Source of the DNA: Marinobacter sp. F3R08
GTDB lineage: Bacteria; Pseudomonadota; Gammaproteobacteria; Pseudomonadales; Oleiphilaceae
DNA: 64,000 nt
Assembly: GCF_018860425.1 (NCBI RefSeq)
Contig: NZ_JAHKPI010000008.1
Coordinates: forward strand, 1 to 64,000
Direction: 5' to 3'
This document shows positions 8,042-20,595 of this stretch, piece after piece (the stretch's first letter is position 1; each line of letters begins with the position of its first letter). A program made the translations under genes and the position numbers. The notes beneath the pieces were generated by a model, which worked only from the letters and a program-made list of their open reading frames with translations, was not told the origin of the DNA and did not search any database.

Positions 8042-8070
8042 CACGCCGCTGATCAGTTCAGGGGTGTTAG
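8038..8070. terminator. Hairpin spanning two convergent gene ends
   Basis: CTAACAC (8038-8044) pairs with GTGTTAG (8064-8070), with a palindromic CTGATCAG in the loop. It overlaps both stop codons of the convergent CBS-domain and lipoprotein genes. There is no T run, so terminator function is only suggested by position. Confidence 0.35.
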
Positions 8071-10803
8071 CAACCGACCTTCCGGGCTGAACAGAAGCAC
8101 GTACCAATCATTGCCCTTTCTGGTTAATGCCGGGATTTCATCATCGCGGTAATTCTCCAGAACCAGTATCTCCGAATCGTCGGCCGCCAACTGGTAGCGC
8201 CAATCGTTTCTGAAGCCAGTGTCTTCACTGTCCGTTTCAACTTCCGAATTCAGCGATACCCGGGCCACTATGCCCTGGGTCATTCCGGACACAACACCGC
8301 CACTGGCAAAGTCTCCGTTTGTGGTACCTGCCACAATCATGTCACCGTCAAAGTCGGTCAGCCCCTGAAGGGTTTCCGTGGATTGATCGCTCTCATCATT
8401 GAGGGAAAACGCCTTGCTGACGGTACCTGAAGAGGAATACTCCAGAAGAATCCCGGCGCTGCTGGATAATGGCTCCCGCTCCAGCACAGGCGCTTCGCCT
8501 TCCTGCTCCAGCACCGAGTACAACCCCTCACTCGCCCCTATCAGCCAGAGAGAGGTCTCCTGAAACAGCCCGCCGGAGATCCGCTCGTCACCGGTAGTAC
8601 CGACCTGATAAATCCCGAGGTCGCTGGTTGCACTGGCGACGTTGAAGAAAAAAGCATCAATGCCACCCAGAACCTCAGCCCCGTCCACCGAGCCTTTCGC
8701 GGAACCGAACAGTCCCGGTCCAGAGGAACTCGCACTGCCTCCGGCGACACTGTCATCAGCAGCCGAACCAGCCTGTCGGGTCCAGGCGATAACAGGTTGC
8801 CGGCTATTGCCATTCAGCTCGGTATCGATGCGTTGCAAAAAACTGTCTTTACCCCCCGAGGCGTGCTGCTGATCAAACGCACCTTCAGTCTCACCGGCCA
8901 CAACAACATAGCCGGTGTCCTGGTTGATTCCGGCCCAGCGCACCTGATCATTGGCATCTGTTCCGGATCGCAACGTCCAGGATGGAACGTACTCTCCGTC
9001 ATTGCTTGCCGTGTCAAACCAGTACAGCGATATCACTGCATCCTGGCCACCTAATGCCGTTGTCCCTTCAACCGGTTGAGCCGTGCTATAGGCAACTACA
9101 AATTCAAAACGGTTAACCTTTGCCCCGTCCTGCGTCACCTTACGCTGTACAACACCAATAACCGGATCCGGAGCCAGCACACCAGTACTGGCTGAGGGTA
9201 CCGGCACCTGCTGGAGCTGGGCTCCCCGTTGATCGAAGATACGCACGAGTATCCTGTTGTTATCCAGCGTGTCGCGCCCGACAACAAACAACCGGCCGTC
9301 GTGCCCCAGCGCCATGTCTGTTGCAACAAAGCCATCGCCATTGCTCAGTGCAAGAGGCGATGTCAATTCGTTGATACTGATCCGGATCAGGTGCTCAGTT
9401 TCGGCTCTGGCGTATTGCTCACGGCCAGCCTGAAAACGCTCGTTAATGCCCAGCAACACGAACTGGTCACTGAAGGCCGGGTTGGCGTAACCGCCAGCGG
9501 GTACTCTGATGCGGAATGGAACGTCATTGGCGTCTGCAGGAAAAACCAGTTCGTCAGCCTCAATCCAGTTTCCGTCTTCCTTACGCTCAATAACAAACTC
9601 CGACCCCAGTCTCGCGGTAGACTCCCCGGAATGGCTGAGTTTGGCATAAACTTCCCGGTCTCTATCGCCCGAAAGGCTCGCAACGTACTCCCTCACGTCA
9701 CCGACATTCAGGGTATCCCTGACTCCACCCTTAAGGGTTCTCAGTGACAGCACGGGCTCGTTATCCTGAATTGAGAGGCCGGAAACTACCCCTCCATTGC
9801 CACTGCCGAGTCCAGCCAGACCAGAGCGCACCTCGGTGAGCGCCAACCGGAGCGATTCCACCGGCTCGGGGAAACTGTCATCAACGATCTCGAGCGGGAG
9901 GTAGCACTCAGTAATGCCCGGCTCGAGTGTAATAACGCCCCGGGTATAAAAGCCCTCCTGATCAAGCTCATAACTGATGTAGTCCAATTCATTCTGACCG
10001 CTCTCATCCCGGGGTGCCGGACTGTTGCTGCCGAGCCCCACAATGTCCTTACCCAGAACCACATCACCTGCATTGGAAGTACTGTGATCGCAGTTCTGGT
10101 GCGGCGGAGTGAAGCCAACGTCGCAATGCGACGGGTTGTAGTCTGACAGAAGCTCAAAGGCAACAGAGACTCGCGTCACCGAGGGTTGATCCAGTAGAAC
10201 CTTTACGAAAACCCGTCGGGTCGGGAGGGTCAGTTCCGTGCTACCCGACACAGAGCCGTCTTCGTCATAAGTGTTGACGGTAAAGCGGTGTTCGCCCTCA
10301 ACTTCGAGGTCAGGCAAGGCGCACTGTTGCCGGTTGGTGGCAGCAATTTCCGGGCTGTCACCTTCCGTGAACAACTCAGCCTCCAGAGAGAGAACGTTGT
10401 ATTTTACATCGATATTGAAGGGCTGAACGCCGGCCATCCGGGTATCGGTTGTAACCAGATTGATATCTTCGTTTTTCCCCAGGTCAGCCTCGCCCCGATC
10501 TCCTCCGGTAAGGCCGGGAACGCCGCGCATGATCACACCCTGGCGCGCCTTGTTGCTGGTATCTTCAAGCGCCAGCCAGGACGGCGCGTTGGTCAGCGAG
10601 TAATCAAGGATCTCCTCACCACCATAGGCTCCGAAATTGTAAGAATATTCAACGCCAAGATAGGCAAACACCGGGGGTACGCCGAGAATGGTGGGCTGAT
10701 CCGGATCTTTTTCCGTCTTACAGGCTGAGAGCCCGAGTGAGAGCAAGACCAGTACAGTAAAATAGCGAACAGGATGAATGCGGAAGTAACAATCGGCGCC
10801 CAT
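8053..10803 (-). CDS. Large putative lipoprotein with Ig-like, Calx-beta-like and beta-propeller-like regions
   Basis: The 916-residue product has a lipoprotein signal (LSLGLSAC, lipidated Cys at residue 28). The first part (about 40-110, ILGVPPVFAYLGVEYSYNF and NAPSWLALED) resembles a putative Ig/cadherin-like domain. Residues about 130-330 contain a Calx-beta-like segment ending LEPGITECYLPLEIVDDSFPEPVESLRLAL. From about 480 on there are repeated beta units with DGRLFVVGRD, TGYVVVAGETEGAF, SAKGSVDGAEVLGGIDAFF and DGDMIVAGTTNGDFASGG, like bacterial SBBP-type beta-propellers. It is likely anchored in the outer membrane or exposed at the surface. Function unknown. The ATG has a poor ribosome site. 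Confidence 0.8.
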   Translation of the reverse strand: MGADCYFRIHPVRYFTVLVLLSLGLSACKTEKDPDQPTILGVPPVFAYLGVEYSYNFGAYGGEEILDYSLTNAPSWLALEDTSNKARQGVIMRGVPGLTGGDRGEADLGKNEDINLVTTDTRMAGVQPFNIDVKYNVLSLEAELFTEGDSPEIAATNRQQCALPDLEVEGEHRFTVNTYDEDGSVSGSTELTLPTRRVFVKVLLDQPSVTRVSVAFELLSDYNPSHCDVGFTPPHQNCDHSTSNAGDVVLGKDIVGLGSNSPAPRDESGQNELDYISYELDQEGFYTRGVITLEPGITECYLPLEIVDDSFPEPVESLRLALTEVRSGLAGLGSGNGGVVSGLSIQDNEPVLSLRTLKGGVRDTLNVGDVREYVASLSGDRDREVYAKLSHSGESTARLGSEFVIERKEDGNWIEADELVFPADANDVPFRIRVPAGGYANPAFSDQFVLLGINERFQAGREQYARAETEHLIRISINELTSPLALSNGDGFVATDMALGHDGRLFVVGRDTLDNNRILVRIFDQRGAQLQQVPVPSASTGVLAPDPVIGVVQRKVTQDGAKVNRFEFVVAYSTAQPVEGTTALGGQDAVISLYWFDTASNDGEYVPSWTLRSGTDANDQVRWAGINQDTGYVVVAGETEGAFDQQHASGGKDSFLQRIDTELNGNSRQPVIAWTRQAGSAADDSVAGGSASSSGPGLFGSAKGSVDGAEVLGGIDAFFFNVASATSDLGIYQVGTTGDERISGGLFQETSLWLIGASEGLYSVLEQEGEAPVLEREPLSSSAGILLEYSSSGTVSKAFSLNDESDQSTETLQGLTDFDGDMIVAGTTNGDFASGGVVSGMTQGIVARVSLNSEVETDSEDTGFRNDWRYQLAADDSEILVLENYRDDEIPALTRKGNDWYVLLFSPEGRLLTPLN

Positions 10804-10947
10804 GAAAAAATCCGTTTCAATCGTTGTTGTTTTGGAAGCGTTCGCCCGGTCGGAGCAGAAACACCGGGCGATTTACACACCGTTACAGAACAACGCCATG
10901 GTAGCCAATTTGATACGCAGGGGATCTGCGCGAGTTCTCAGATTCTA

Positions 10948-14053
<3,106 letters not shown>

Positions 14054-14103
14054 AGTGCTGCTGTCCTGTTTGCAGATCCCGTAACGATGCTACTCTAAGA
14101 AAA

Positions 14104-14132
14104 GCCCGTGTTGAATACAACGCACACCCGGG
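14104..14132 (-). terminator. Probable terminator downstream of smc
   Basis: On the minus strand GCCCGGGTGT and ACACGGGC form an imperfect stem across 14104-14132, followed by TTTTCTT. It lies in the gap between the smc stop and the zipA start, so it could end part of the smc transcripts. Confidence 0.55.
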
Positions 14133-14175
14133 CCAGATGGCGTTTTTGTCATGCTTGGCCATTTTCTGGACAGCC

Positions 14176-17100
14176 TCAAGCCTCGGCGAGTGCTGCTGCC
14201 TCATCCACGTCGACCGACACCAGGCGCGAACAACCCGGTTCATGCATCGTTACCCCCATCAGCTGATCCGCCATTTCCATGGCGATCTTGTTGTGAGTAA
14301 TGTAGATGAACTGCACCTGCTTTGACATTTCCTTGACCATATTGGCGTAGCGGCCCACATTGGCATCATCGAGTGGTGCATCCACCTCGTCCAGCATACA
14401 GAAAGGTGCAGGGTTGAGCTGGAAAATCGAAAACACCAGAGCAATCGCGGTAAGGGCCTTTTCACCACCTGATAACAGGTGAATGGTGCTATTTTTCTTG
14501 CCTGGCGGCCGCGCCATAATAGCAACACCGGTTTCCAAAAGATCCTCACCGGTCAGCTCGAGGTAAGCATTGCCGCCCCCGAACACCTTCGGGAACAATG
14601 CCTGAAGGCCTCCATTCACCTGGTCAAATGTCTCCTTGAAGCGCTGCCTGGTTTCCCTGTCTATCTTCCGTATGGCGTTATCCAGCGTCTCCAGAGCTTC
14701 CATCAGGTCTTCATGCTGAGAGTCCAGATAAGTTTTACGCTCACTCTGAACCTGGTATTCCTCAATGGCTGCCAGGTTGATGGCACCCAGACGCTGTATT
14801 CGATTACCGATGCGCTCCAGCTCGTCGGCCCATTCTTTCTCGTTCGCCCCCTCAGGAAGCTGCGGCAGAATGTCTTGCAGCTTTACGTCCAGTTCCTTGA
14901 GCTGTTCCACATGGTTGCCTGAACGGATCTCCAGCGCCTGGGATTCCATTTTCAGTTTTTCCAGCCTGGACCTGACGTCCTGAATCCGGTGGTCCGTGCC
15001 GCTTCTGCCCTGTTCTTTCTCCCGGACCTCCCGGTCGATTTCTTCCAGAGAATCGCGAGCGGTCGAGAGCTTTTGCTCCTCCGCCAGTCGCCGGTCCAGC
15101 AACCCTTCAAGTTGCATCTGGAGATCTTCAACGGGTTCCTCCGCGCTTTCCCGGGACTCCCTCAGAATCTCCAGGCGCTCATCGATGCGTTCCTTCTGCA
15201 TCTGCATCCGGTCAATGGTCTGCCTTAAACCGTCTCGCTGACTGTTCAGCGTCTGGAGCTGAAGCTGCAACTGATGCGCGTGATCCCGATCGTGCCGGGC
15301 TTCCTGCCGCAGTCTGTCGAGGTTCTCACGCAGGCTGTCACGTTGCTCGAGCAGCCGCTCTTTCTCTTCATCGCTTTCTTCGGTAGACGCCAGCGCTTGC
15401 TGCCATTCTTCCCTTGCATCCTGAAGGCTCTCTTTCTGTCCCTCAAGATTTTCAGAGACGTCGTTGATGTCGTCTTTGATTCGTTGCAGACGGGCATCAA
15501 TCTGCTCAGCTCGCGCGCGCAGACCACTCACCCGGGAAGACAGGGTACCCAGCTCACGGTCTGCCTCGCTCAGACGAACCTGCGCCTCGTCTCTGGTGGA
15601 TTCGGAGCGCTCGGCACGTTCCTTGAGCTCATCCAGTTGCTCGCTGGCCACCTCCAGTGCTTCCTCAGCTTCGGTCAGTTGAGCATTCAGTTCGGTGACT
15701 CTTTTCTGGCGTTCAATCACCCCGATCTGACCTGCGTCCGAATCCGGCATCAACACCCAGTCCCGTGATACCCAGACGCCCTCGGGAGTTATCAGACTCT
15801 GCCCCTCCGGAAGGCCGGAACGCATAAGCATCGCGTCAGACACAGTCTCGACGACATCAATCCCCCGAAGCAACGACGCTATTCCCGGAACTCCCGAAAC
15901 CTTGGCCCCAAGACCGGTGTCTTCAGTGTTTGCGTGCGCTCGGCTCTCAACAACCGCCAGCCCCTTTGGCGCTTCTCTCATGGCCGATGACAGTTGATCA
16001 ATTTCCGGAAGGCAAAGGCCCTGGGTAAAACGTCCGATTACCTGTTCAACGGCAAATTCCCAGCCATCGGCTATCTGTAGCTGACTGGCTACCCGGGGCA
16101 TGTCGTTTAACGCGTTCTGTGACAACCAGGATTGCAGGACGTCATCCCCGCCACCCATCTGCTCATCCAGCAGAGATTGCTGGGACTCCAGAGACGCGCG
16201 AAGGCTCTGAACCCTTTGACGCGCTTCAGAGGCTGTCTGTTCAGCCTCTCGCTGACGCTGCCTGGCTTCATAGAGCTCGTCCTGAACCATCGTAATGCGC
16301 TCAGTCGCTTCGTCACGCTGGAGTTCAAGAGTTTCCTGCTGTTCCAGCAACTCTTCGAGCTCAGCACGGTCCATCTGGCCTTCCAGTAATTCCTGTTCAT
16401 CCTGAAGTTTGCGCTGCCGAGCCAGCAATTGCTCAATGGCGTCCTCAAGAGAACGTATCCTGGACTGGGACAATTCTGCCTGGCGACGGGCATCCGACGA
16501 GCGGGCACTGAAATCTTCCCACCGGTGCTGCCAGTCACCCATTGCATCTTCGGCCTGTTGCAGAGTTTCAGTCGATTCCTCTGCACGTATTGCCAGCGCT
16601 TCCTGCTCGGGCTCGATCATGTCGAGCTCTTCCTGGATAGCTGCCAGCTTATCCTCGTCCTGCTCCAGCTCTCGGGCCAGTTCTCGCTGATTGGCCATGG
16701 CCTGGTCCAGCTCGGCTGCCATCTGCCGACTGCGCTCACGCTGGTGCTCAAGACTCTGCTCAATACGGGCGATATCGGCACCGGCTTCGTAATAGCGGGC
16801 CTGAGCCCGGTTGAAATGCTCCGTACGCTCCTGGTGATTGTCTCTGAGAGACTCCAGGGAGGTCTCCAGGCTTACACGTTCGGTCAGGTATTTCTCGAGC
16901 TCAAGTTCGGTATCCCGAATTTTCCCCCGCCAGGCCTGCAGGTCATTATCCAATGACTGCCAGCGAAGCACCGTCAATTCAGCTTTCTTCTGGCGCTCTT
17001 CCTGTTTGTAGGCTTTGTACTTTTCCGCGGCGGCCGCCTGACGTTCCAGATGCTGTAATTGCCGCCCCAGCTCCTCGCGCAAATCGGTCAGCCGCTCGAG

Positions 17101-17670
17101 GTTCTCCTGAGTGCGTCGGATACGATTTTCCGTTTCACGGCGCCGTTCCTTGTATTTGGATATACCGGCGGCTTCCTCGATATAGATCCGAAGTTCTTCT
17201 GGTTTAGCCTCAATCAACCGGGAAATCATGCCCTGCTCGATAATGGCGTAACTACGAGGACCCAGCCCGGTGCCCAGGAAAAGATCCGTAATATCCCGTC
17301 GCCGGCACTTGGAGCCATTGAGAAAATACTCGGACTGCCCTTCTCTTGATACCCGACGGCGAACGGAAATCTCGTTAAAACTGACAAACTCACCGGGTGC
17401 TGAGCCATCACTGTTATCAAACACCAGTTCAATCGAAGCCTGACCCACTGGCTTGCGCGCACTGGAACCGTTGAAGATAACGTCGGTCATGGATTCGCCA
17501 CGCAGATACTTTGCAGAGCTTTCCCCCATGACCCATCGAACCGCGTCGATAATGTTGGACTTGCCACAGCCATTGGGGCCGACAACGGATGTCATATTGG
17601 TAGGAAACGGAACCGTGGTCGGATCGACGAAGGATTTGAAGCCAGACAGTTTGATGGACTTCAGCCGCAT
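14176..17670 (-). CDS. smc: Chromosome partition protein Smc
   Basis: Smc is the ATPase of the bacterial condensin, working with ScpA and ScpB to organise and segregate the chromosome. The 1164 residues show Walker A GPNGCGKS (31-38), a first coiled coil (about 170-500) and a hinge (about 510-680). A second coiled coil follows (about 690-1000). The ABC signature LLSGGEKALTAIAL and Walker B FCMLDEVDAPLDDANVGRY complete the C-terminal head. scpA and scpB lie a few kb away in this window, completing the complex. The start is one base after the stop of the upstream gntR gene. Confidence 0.97.
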   Translation of the reverse strand: MRLKSIKLSGFKSFVDPTTVPFPTNMTSVVGPNGCGKSNIIDAVRWVMGESSAKYLRGESMTDVIFNGSSARKPVGQASIELVFDNSDGSAPGEFVSFNEISVRRRVSREGQSEYFLNGSKCRRRDITDLFLGTGLGPRSYAIIEQGMISRLIEAKPEELRIYIEEAAGISKYKERRRETENRIRRTQENLERLTDLREELGRQLQHLERQAAAAEKYKAYKQEERQKKAELTVLRWQSLDNDLQAWRGKIRDTELELEKYLTERVSLETSLESLRDNHQERTEHFNRAQARYYEAGADIARIEQSLEHQRERSRQMAAELDQAMANQRELARELEQDEDKLAAIQEELDMIEPEQEALAIRAEESTETLQQAEDAMGDWQHRWEDFSARSSDARRQAELSQSRIRSLEDAIEQLLARQRKLQDEQELLEGQMDRAELEELLEQQETLELQRDEATERITMVQDELYEARQRQREAEQTASEARQRVQSLRASLESQQSLLDEQMGGGDDVLQSWLSQNALNDMPRVASQLQIADGWEFAVEQVIGRFTQGLCLPEIDQLSSAMREAPKGLAVVESRAHANTEDTGLGAKVSGVPGIASLLRGIDVVETVSDAMLMRSGLPEGQSLITPEGVWVSRDWVLMPDSDAGQIGVIERQKRVTELNAQLTEAEEALEVASEQLDELKERAERSESTRDEAQVRLSEADRELGTLSSRVSGLRARAEQIDARLQRIKDDINDVSENLEGQKESLQDAREEWQQALASTEESDEEKERLLEQRDSLRENLDRLRQEARHDRDHAHQLQLQLQTLNSQRDGLRQTIDRMQMQKERIDERLEILRESRESAEEPVEDLQMQLEGLLDRRLAEEQKLSTARDSLEEIDREVREKEQGRSGTDHRIQDVRSRLEKLKMESQALEIRSGNHVEQLKELDVKLQDILPQLPEGANEKEWADELERIGNRIQRLGAINLAAIEEYQVQSERKTYLDSQHEDLMEALETLDNAIRKIDRETRQRFKETFDQVNGGLQALFPKVFGGGNAYLELTGEDLLETGVAIMARPPGKKNSTIHLLSGGEKALTAIALVFSIFQLNPAPFCMLDEVDAPLDDANVGRYANMVKEMSKQVQFIYITHNKIAMEMADQLMGVTMHEPGCSRLVSVDVDEAAALAEA

Positions 17671-17671
17671 A

Positions 17672-18367
17672 TCAGGCGCTCACTTCCTGGCGTAGAATCG
17701 TCAATACCTGCTCTCGCTGGTGCTCCCCGAATGCGCGGATAACAGCCTGCAAACGTTCAGGTTCGTCATTAACGGCAGCATCCGCCAATTGCCGGAAAAA
17801 GGTTGCTGTCTCGGCGACCTCTTCCCGAAAGTGTTCTAGCGCTACGAAATAAGTACGACTGATGGCCGGTCGGAAGTTCTCAAGTGTTTCTTCCAGAAAC
17901 GGGTTCTCAACCAGACCGTAGGCGTAGCGCATAACACCGAATCCGGCATCAATGACCTGTTCAGCCGCATCTGCACTGGTGGCATTAAGGGCATCAATCA
18001 CCGCCTGCAGTTCACGGACCTGACTCATAACGCCCTCGAGCTCCTTTCCGGACCAGCGCTCAAGAACCTTGCGTCCAAGCATGCAAAGCAGATCAATGTA
18101 AATGTCATAAAGACTATTGACGCTCTCAGGTGTAAGGCTGGAGACGACGGCTCCTCGTCGCGGGAATATCTCGATCAGGTGCCGTCGCTTGAGAATCAGT
18201 AGCGCTTCGCGCACTGAACCACGGCTGACGTTCAATTCTCCCGACACCTTCAGTTCCTGAATGCGTTCGCCGGGTTTGAGATCCCGTGTAATGATCCTCT
18301 GCCCCAGATGCTGGGCTATTTGTTCAGACAGACTTTCCGGGGCCTGAAACCTCATAACGTTAGTCAC
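17672..18367 (-). CDS. GntR-family transcriptional regulator (FCD subfamily) upstream of smc
   Basis: The 231-residue product has an N-terminal winged helix (about 10-75, LSEQIAQHLGQRIITRDLKPGERIQELKVSGELNVSRGSVREALLILKRRHLIEIFPRRGAVV). An all-helical FadR C-terminal ligand domain follows. The start is GTG at 18367, with AGGA just upstream; an ATG 12 bases further in is possible. A GntR regulator next to smc is also seen in Pseudomonas. With only one base between it and smc the two must be co-transcribed. Effector and targets are not known. Confidence 0.92.
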   Translation of the reverse strand: MTNVMRFQAPESLSEQIAQHLGQRIITRDLKPGERIQELKVSGELNVSRGSVREALLILKRRHLIEIFPRRGAVVSSLTPESVNSLYDIYIDLLCMLGRKVLERWSGKELEGVMSQVRELQAVIDALNATSADAAEQVIDAGFGVMRYAYGLVENPFLEETLENFRPAISRTYFVALEHFREEVAETATFFRQLADAAVNDEPERLQAVIRAFGEHQREQVLTILRQEVSA

Positions 18368-18434
18368 TCATTCCTGAAGACGGCACGATTTCAAACGCAG
18401 AAGTTTAACACAGGGAATCTGTAGCCCCATCCCC

Positions 18435-18445
18435 TTGTCTGACAT
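18435..18445. promoter_or_regulatory. Candidate GntR/FCD operator
   Basis: TTGTCTGACAT contains the odd-length palindrome TGTC-T-GACA and fits 5 of 6 fixed positions of the FadR-subfamily consensus TNGTNNNACNA. It lies about 70 bases upstream of the gntR start, in the divergent region with the diguanylate cyclase gene. Autoregulation by the adjacent GntR protein is an inference. Confidence 0.3.
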
Positions 18446-18642
18446 TTTGACCGCCACCCGACCTGTGCCGGCAAATCAGTGCCGTTTTTTTGACGGAGAT
18501 CCGAAGATCACCAACCCAAAATCTCAGATCCGACTGCAAACCAGGCGCCTATCCGCTGTTTTAAATGGCTTTTCTTAACCAGGCACGGTTTCTGCTTATC
18601 ACAAGAAAAGCACTGTAACCTTCTGCGACAGAGTGAGCTTTA

Positions 18643-19569
18643 GTGAAAAACATACCGTCGATTCAACACTCTCCTTCCCAGCCCCAGAAACTGGCTGCGC
18701 TGCGCCAGGCACATCAGGACTGGACCAACACTCCGGATGTACTCACCCGGCTAACCCGCCGCCTGTCCACTACTCTTTCTCTGGAACAACAGCTGGCCAT
18801 TCTGGCTGATGAGCTGGTCGCTATCGTGCCCTTTACTGCGCTTAACTATCGGCATCAGATCGGTAAGCAGGATTTCGTCTACACCACTGGCATGGGTGGC
18901 CCTCACCGTTGCGAGTACCGGCTGAGCCTTGAAGGCGTCTCTTACGGGACGCTGGTACTGCATCGTCGCCAGCGCTTTTCGGAACAGGAACTCGAGGGGG
19001 TAGAGATGATTCTCAGTGCGGCGATTTGCTCACTTCGTAACGCCTGCCGGTATGCTTCTATCGAACAGGCATCGCTGACCGACTCACTCACAGGCATTCC
19101 CAACAAGCGCGCCCTGGACGACGCTCTCCAGCGTTCCAGCCTCCTGTGCGAACGTCACGGCGGGCCATACTCGCTCGTACTTTGCGATCTGGATCACTTC
19201 AAGATGGTCAATGATGCCCACGGCCATGTGGTGGGAGACCATCTTTTGCAGATGGCTGCAGCGGAGATCGAGAATTCAATTCGCACCTCCGATACGGTGT
19301 ACAGGTTCGGTGGGGAGGAGTTTGCCATCATGCTGCCGCATACGTCAGAGCAGGATGCCAGGGATGTAGCAGAAAGGGTCCGCAATGCGATCGCAGCCAT
19401 CCGGGTAGATGGCGGAGAGAAGGAATTGACGGTAACCACCAGCTGCGGTGTGGCCACCTTTTTACCGAACGAATCACCCGAAGCCTGGTTAGCGAGAGCG
19501 GACGAAGCGCTTTATGATGCGAAACACCAGGGTCGCAACTGCACCCGGGTGTTTCCCACCATTTCTTGA
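18643..19569 (+). CDS. GAF-like/GGDEF diguanylate cyclase
   Basis: This is predicted to make cyclic-di-GMP from two GTP in the cytoplasm. The 308-residue product starts with GTG. It has a GAF-like region (about 30-135) and a GGDEF domain (about 145-305). The active-site motif is GGEEF at 223-227. An intact inhibitory I-site RTSD lies at 214-217, so product inhibition is expected. There is no membrane segment. It diverges from the gntR-smc operon across a 275-base gap and is convergent with rluB. Confidence 0.92.
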   Translation: MKNIPSIQHSPSQPQKLAALRQAHQDWTNTPDVLTRLTRRLSTTLSLEQQLAILADELVAIVPFTALNYRHQIGKQDFVYTTGMGGPHRCEYRLSLEGVSYGTLVLHRRQRFSEQELEGVEMILSAAICSLRNACRYASIEQASLTDSLTGIPNKRALDDALQRSSLLCERHGGPYSLVLCDLDHFKMVNDAHGHVVGDHLLQMAAAEIENSIRTSDTVYRFGGEEFAIMLPHTSEQDARDVAERVRNAIAAIRVDGGEKELTVTTSCGVATFLPNESPEAWLARADEALYDAKHQGRNCTRVFPTIS

Positions 19570-19572
19570 CCA

Positions 19573-20556
19573 TCAGTTTCTGGGAGTTTTATTCCTGCTT
19601 CGTTCGTTCTTTGAAGCTCGGCCCGCGGGCTTGGCTGGCCTGGAGTCACTGACAGCCCACTTCCTGCTGGGCGTTTTCTTGCCTCCACGGCCAGGACTTT
19701 TGCGGCTTTGGCGATCGTGGGCGGCTTTTTCGTCTGGCGTTTTCTGTGGAATATCGACCTTCTCCAGCCCGACAGTCCGACTGAGGGTATCCACTGCCTT
19801 CTGGTCCAGCTCCTCCCATTTGCCAACGATTAACCTGCTCGGCAGAAATATTGGCCCGTAGCGCACTCTCTTCAGACGACTGACCCGAACACCCTGGGAC
19901 TCCCACAAGCGTCGCACTTCCCGATTCCGGCCCTCCAGCAACGTTACGTGGAACCAGCGATTCATTCCGCTGCCGCCGGCGGGAGAGATATCGGTAAACT
20001 TCGCCATGCCATCTTCCAGAAGCACGCCCTGGAGCAACCGCTCAATCATGGCATCGTCTACTTCCCCAAAGATACGAACTGCGTATTCCCGGTCGATCTG
20101 ATTGGACGGATGCATTAACCGGTTGGCCAGCTCCCCGTCCGTGGTAAAAAGCACCAGCCCCGTAGTGTTGATATCAAGCCGACCTATCGAAATCCAGCGG
20201 TGCTCTTTCAAGCGTGGCAGCCGATCAAACACCGTCGGCCGTCCTTCAGGATCTTTCCGCGTATTAACCTCGCCTTCTGGCTTGTTGTAAATCAACACGC
20301 GCCGCATCACTTCAGCCGCGCCGGACACCTCAAGACGCCTGCCATCGAGTTCAAAGCGATCTTCTACCGTTGCTTTTTGTCCTGGCGCCGCCGGTTCACC
20401 GTTTACTGTAAGACGGCCTGCTTCCATCCAGCCCTCAATCTCCCGGCGTGAACCGATACCCGCCCTGGCGAGCAATTTCTGAATACGCTCAGGTTCGCCC
20501 TGACTAATGTTTTTCTGGGCTGGTCTGGCTGGTTTTCTGGGGCGATCTGCCGCCAT
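19573..20556 (-). CDS. rluB: 23S rRNA pseudouridine synthase RluB
   Basis: RluB converts U2605 of 23S rRNA to pseudouridine. The 327-residue product has an S4 RNA-binding domain (about 24-85, RIQKLLARAGIGSRREIEGWMEAGRLTVNG). The RsuA-family catalytic core has the nucleophile Asp128 in IGRLDINTTGLVLFT. A Lys/Arg/Pro-rich tail runs from about 270 to the end, as in RluB proteins. It is last in the leftward trpS-scpA-scpB-rluB group, 39 bases after scpB. scpA-scpB-rluB is a common gammaproteobacterial order. Confidence 0.95.
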   Translation of the reverse strand: MAADRPRKPARPAQKNISQGEPERIQKLLARAGIGSRREIEGWMEAGRLTVNGEPAAPGQKATVEDRFELDGRRLEVSGAAEVMRRVLIYNKPEGEVNTRKDPEGRPTVFDRLPRLKEHRWISIGRLDINTTGLVLFTTDGELANRLMHPSNQIDREYAVRIFGEVDDAMIERLLQGVLLEDGMAKFTDISPAGGSGMNRWFHVTLLEGRNREVRRLWESQGVRVSRLKRVRYGPIFLPSRLIVGKWEELDQKAVDTLSRTVGLEKVDIPQKTPDEKAAHDRQSRKSPGRGGKKTPSRKWAVSDSRPAKPAGRASKNERSRNKTPRN

Positions 20557-20595
20557 GAATTCAATCCTTAATCTCTGACTGACACCCGAATGGTC

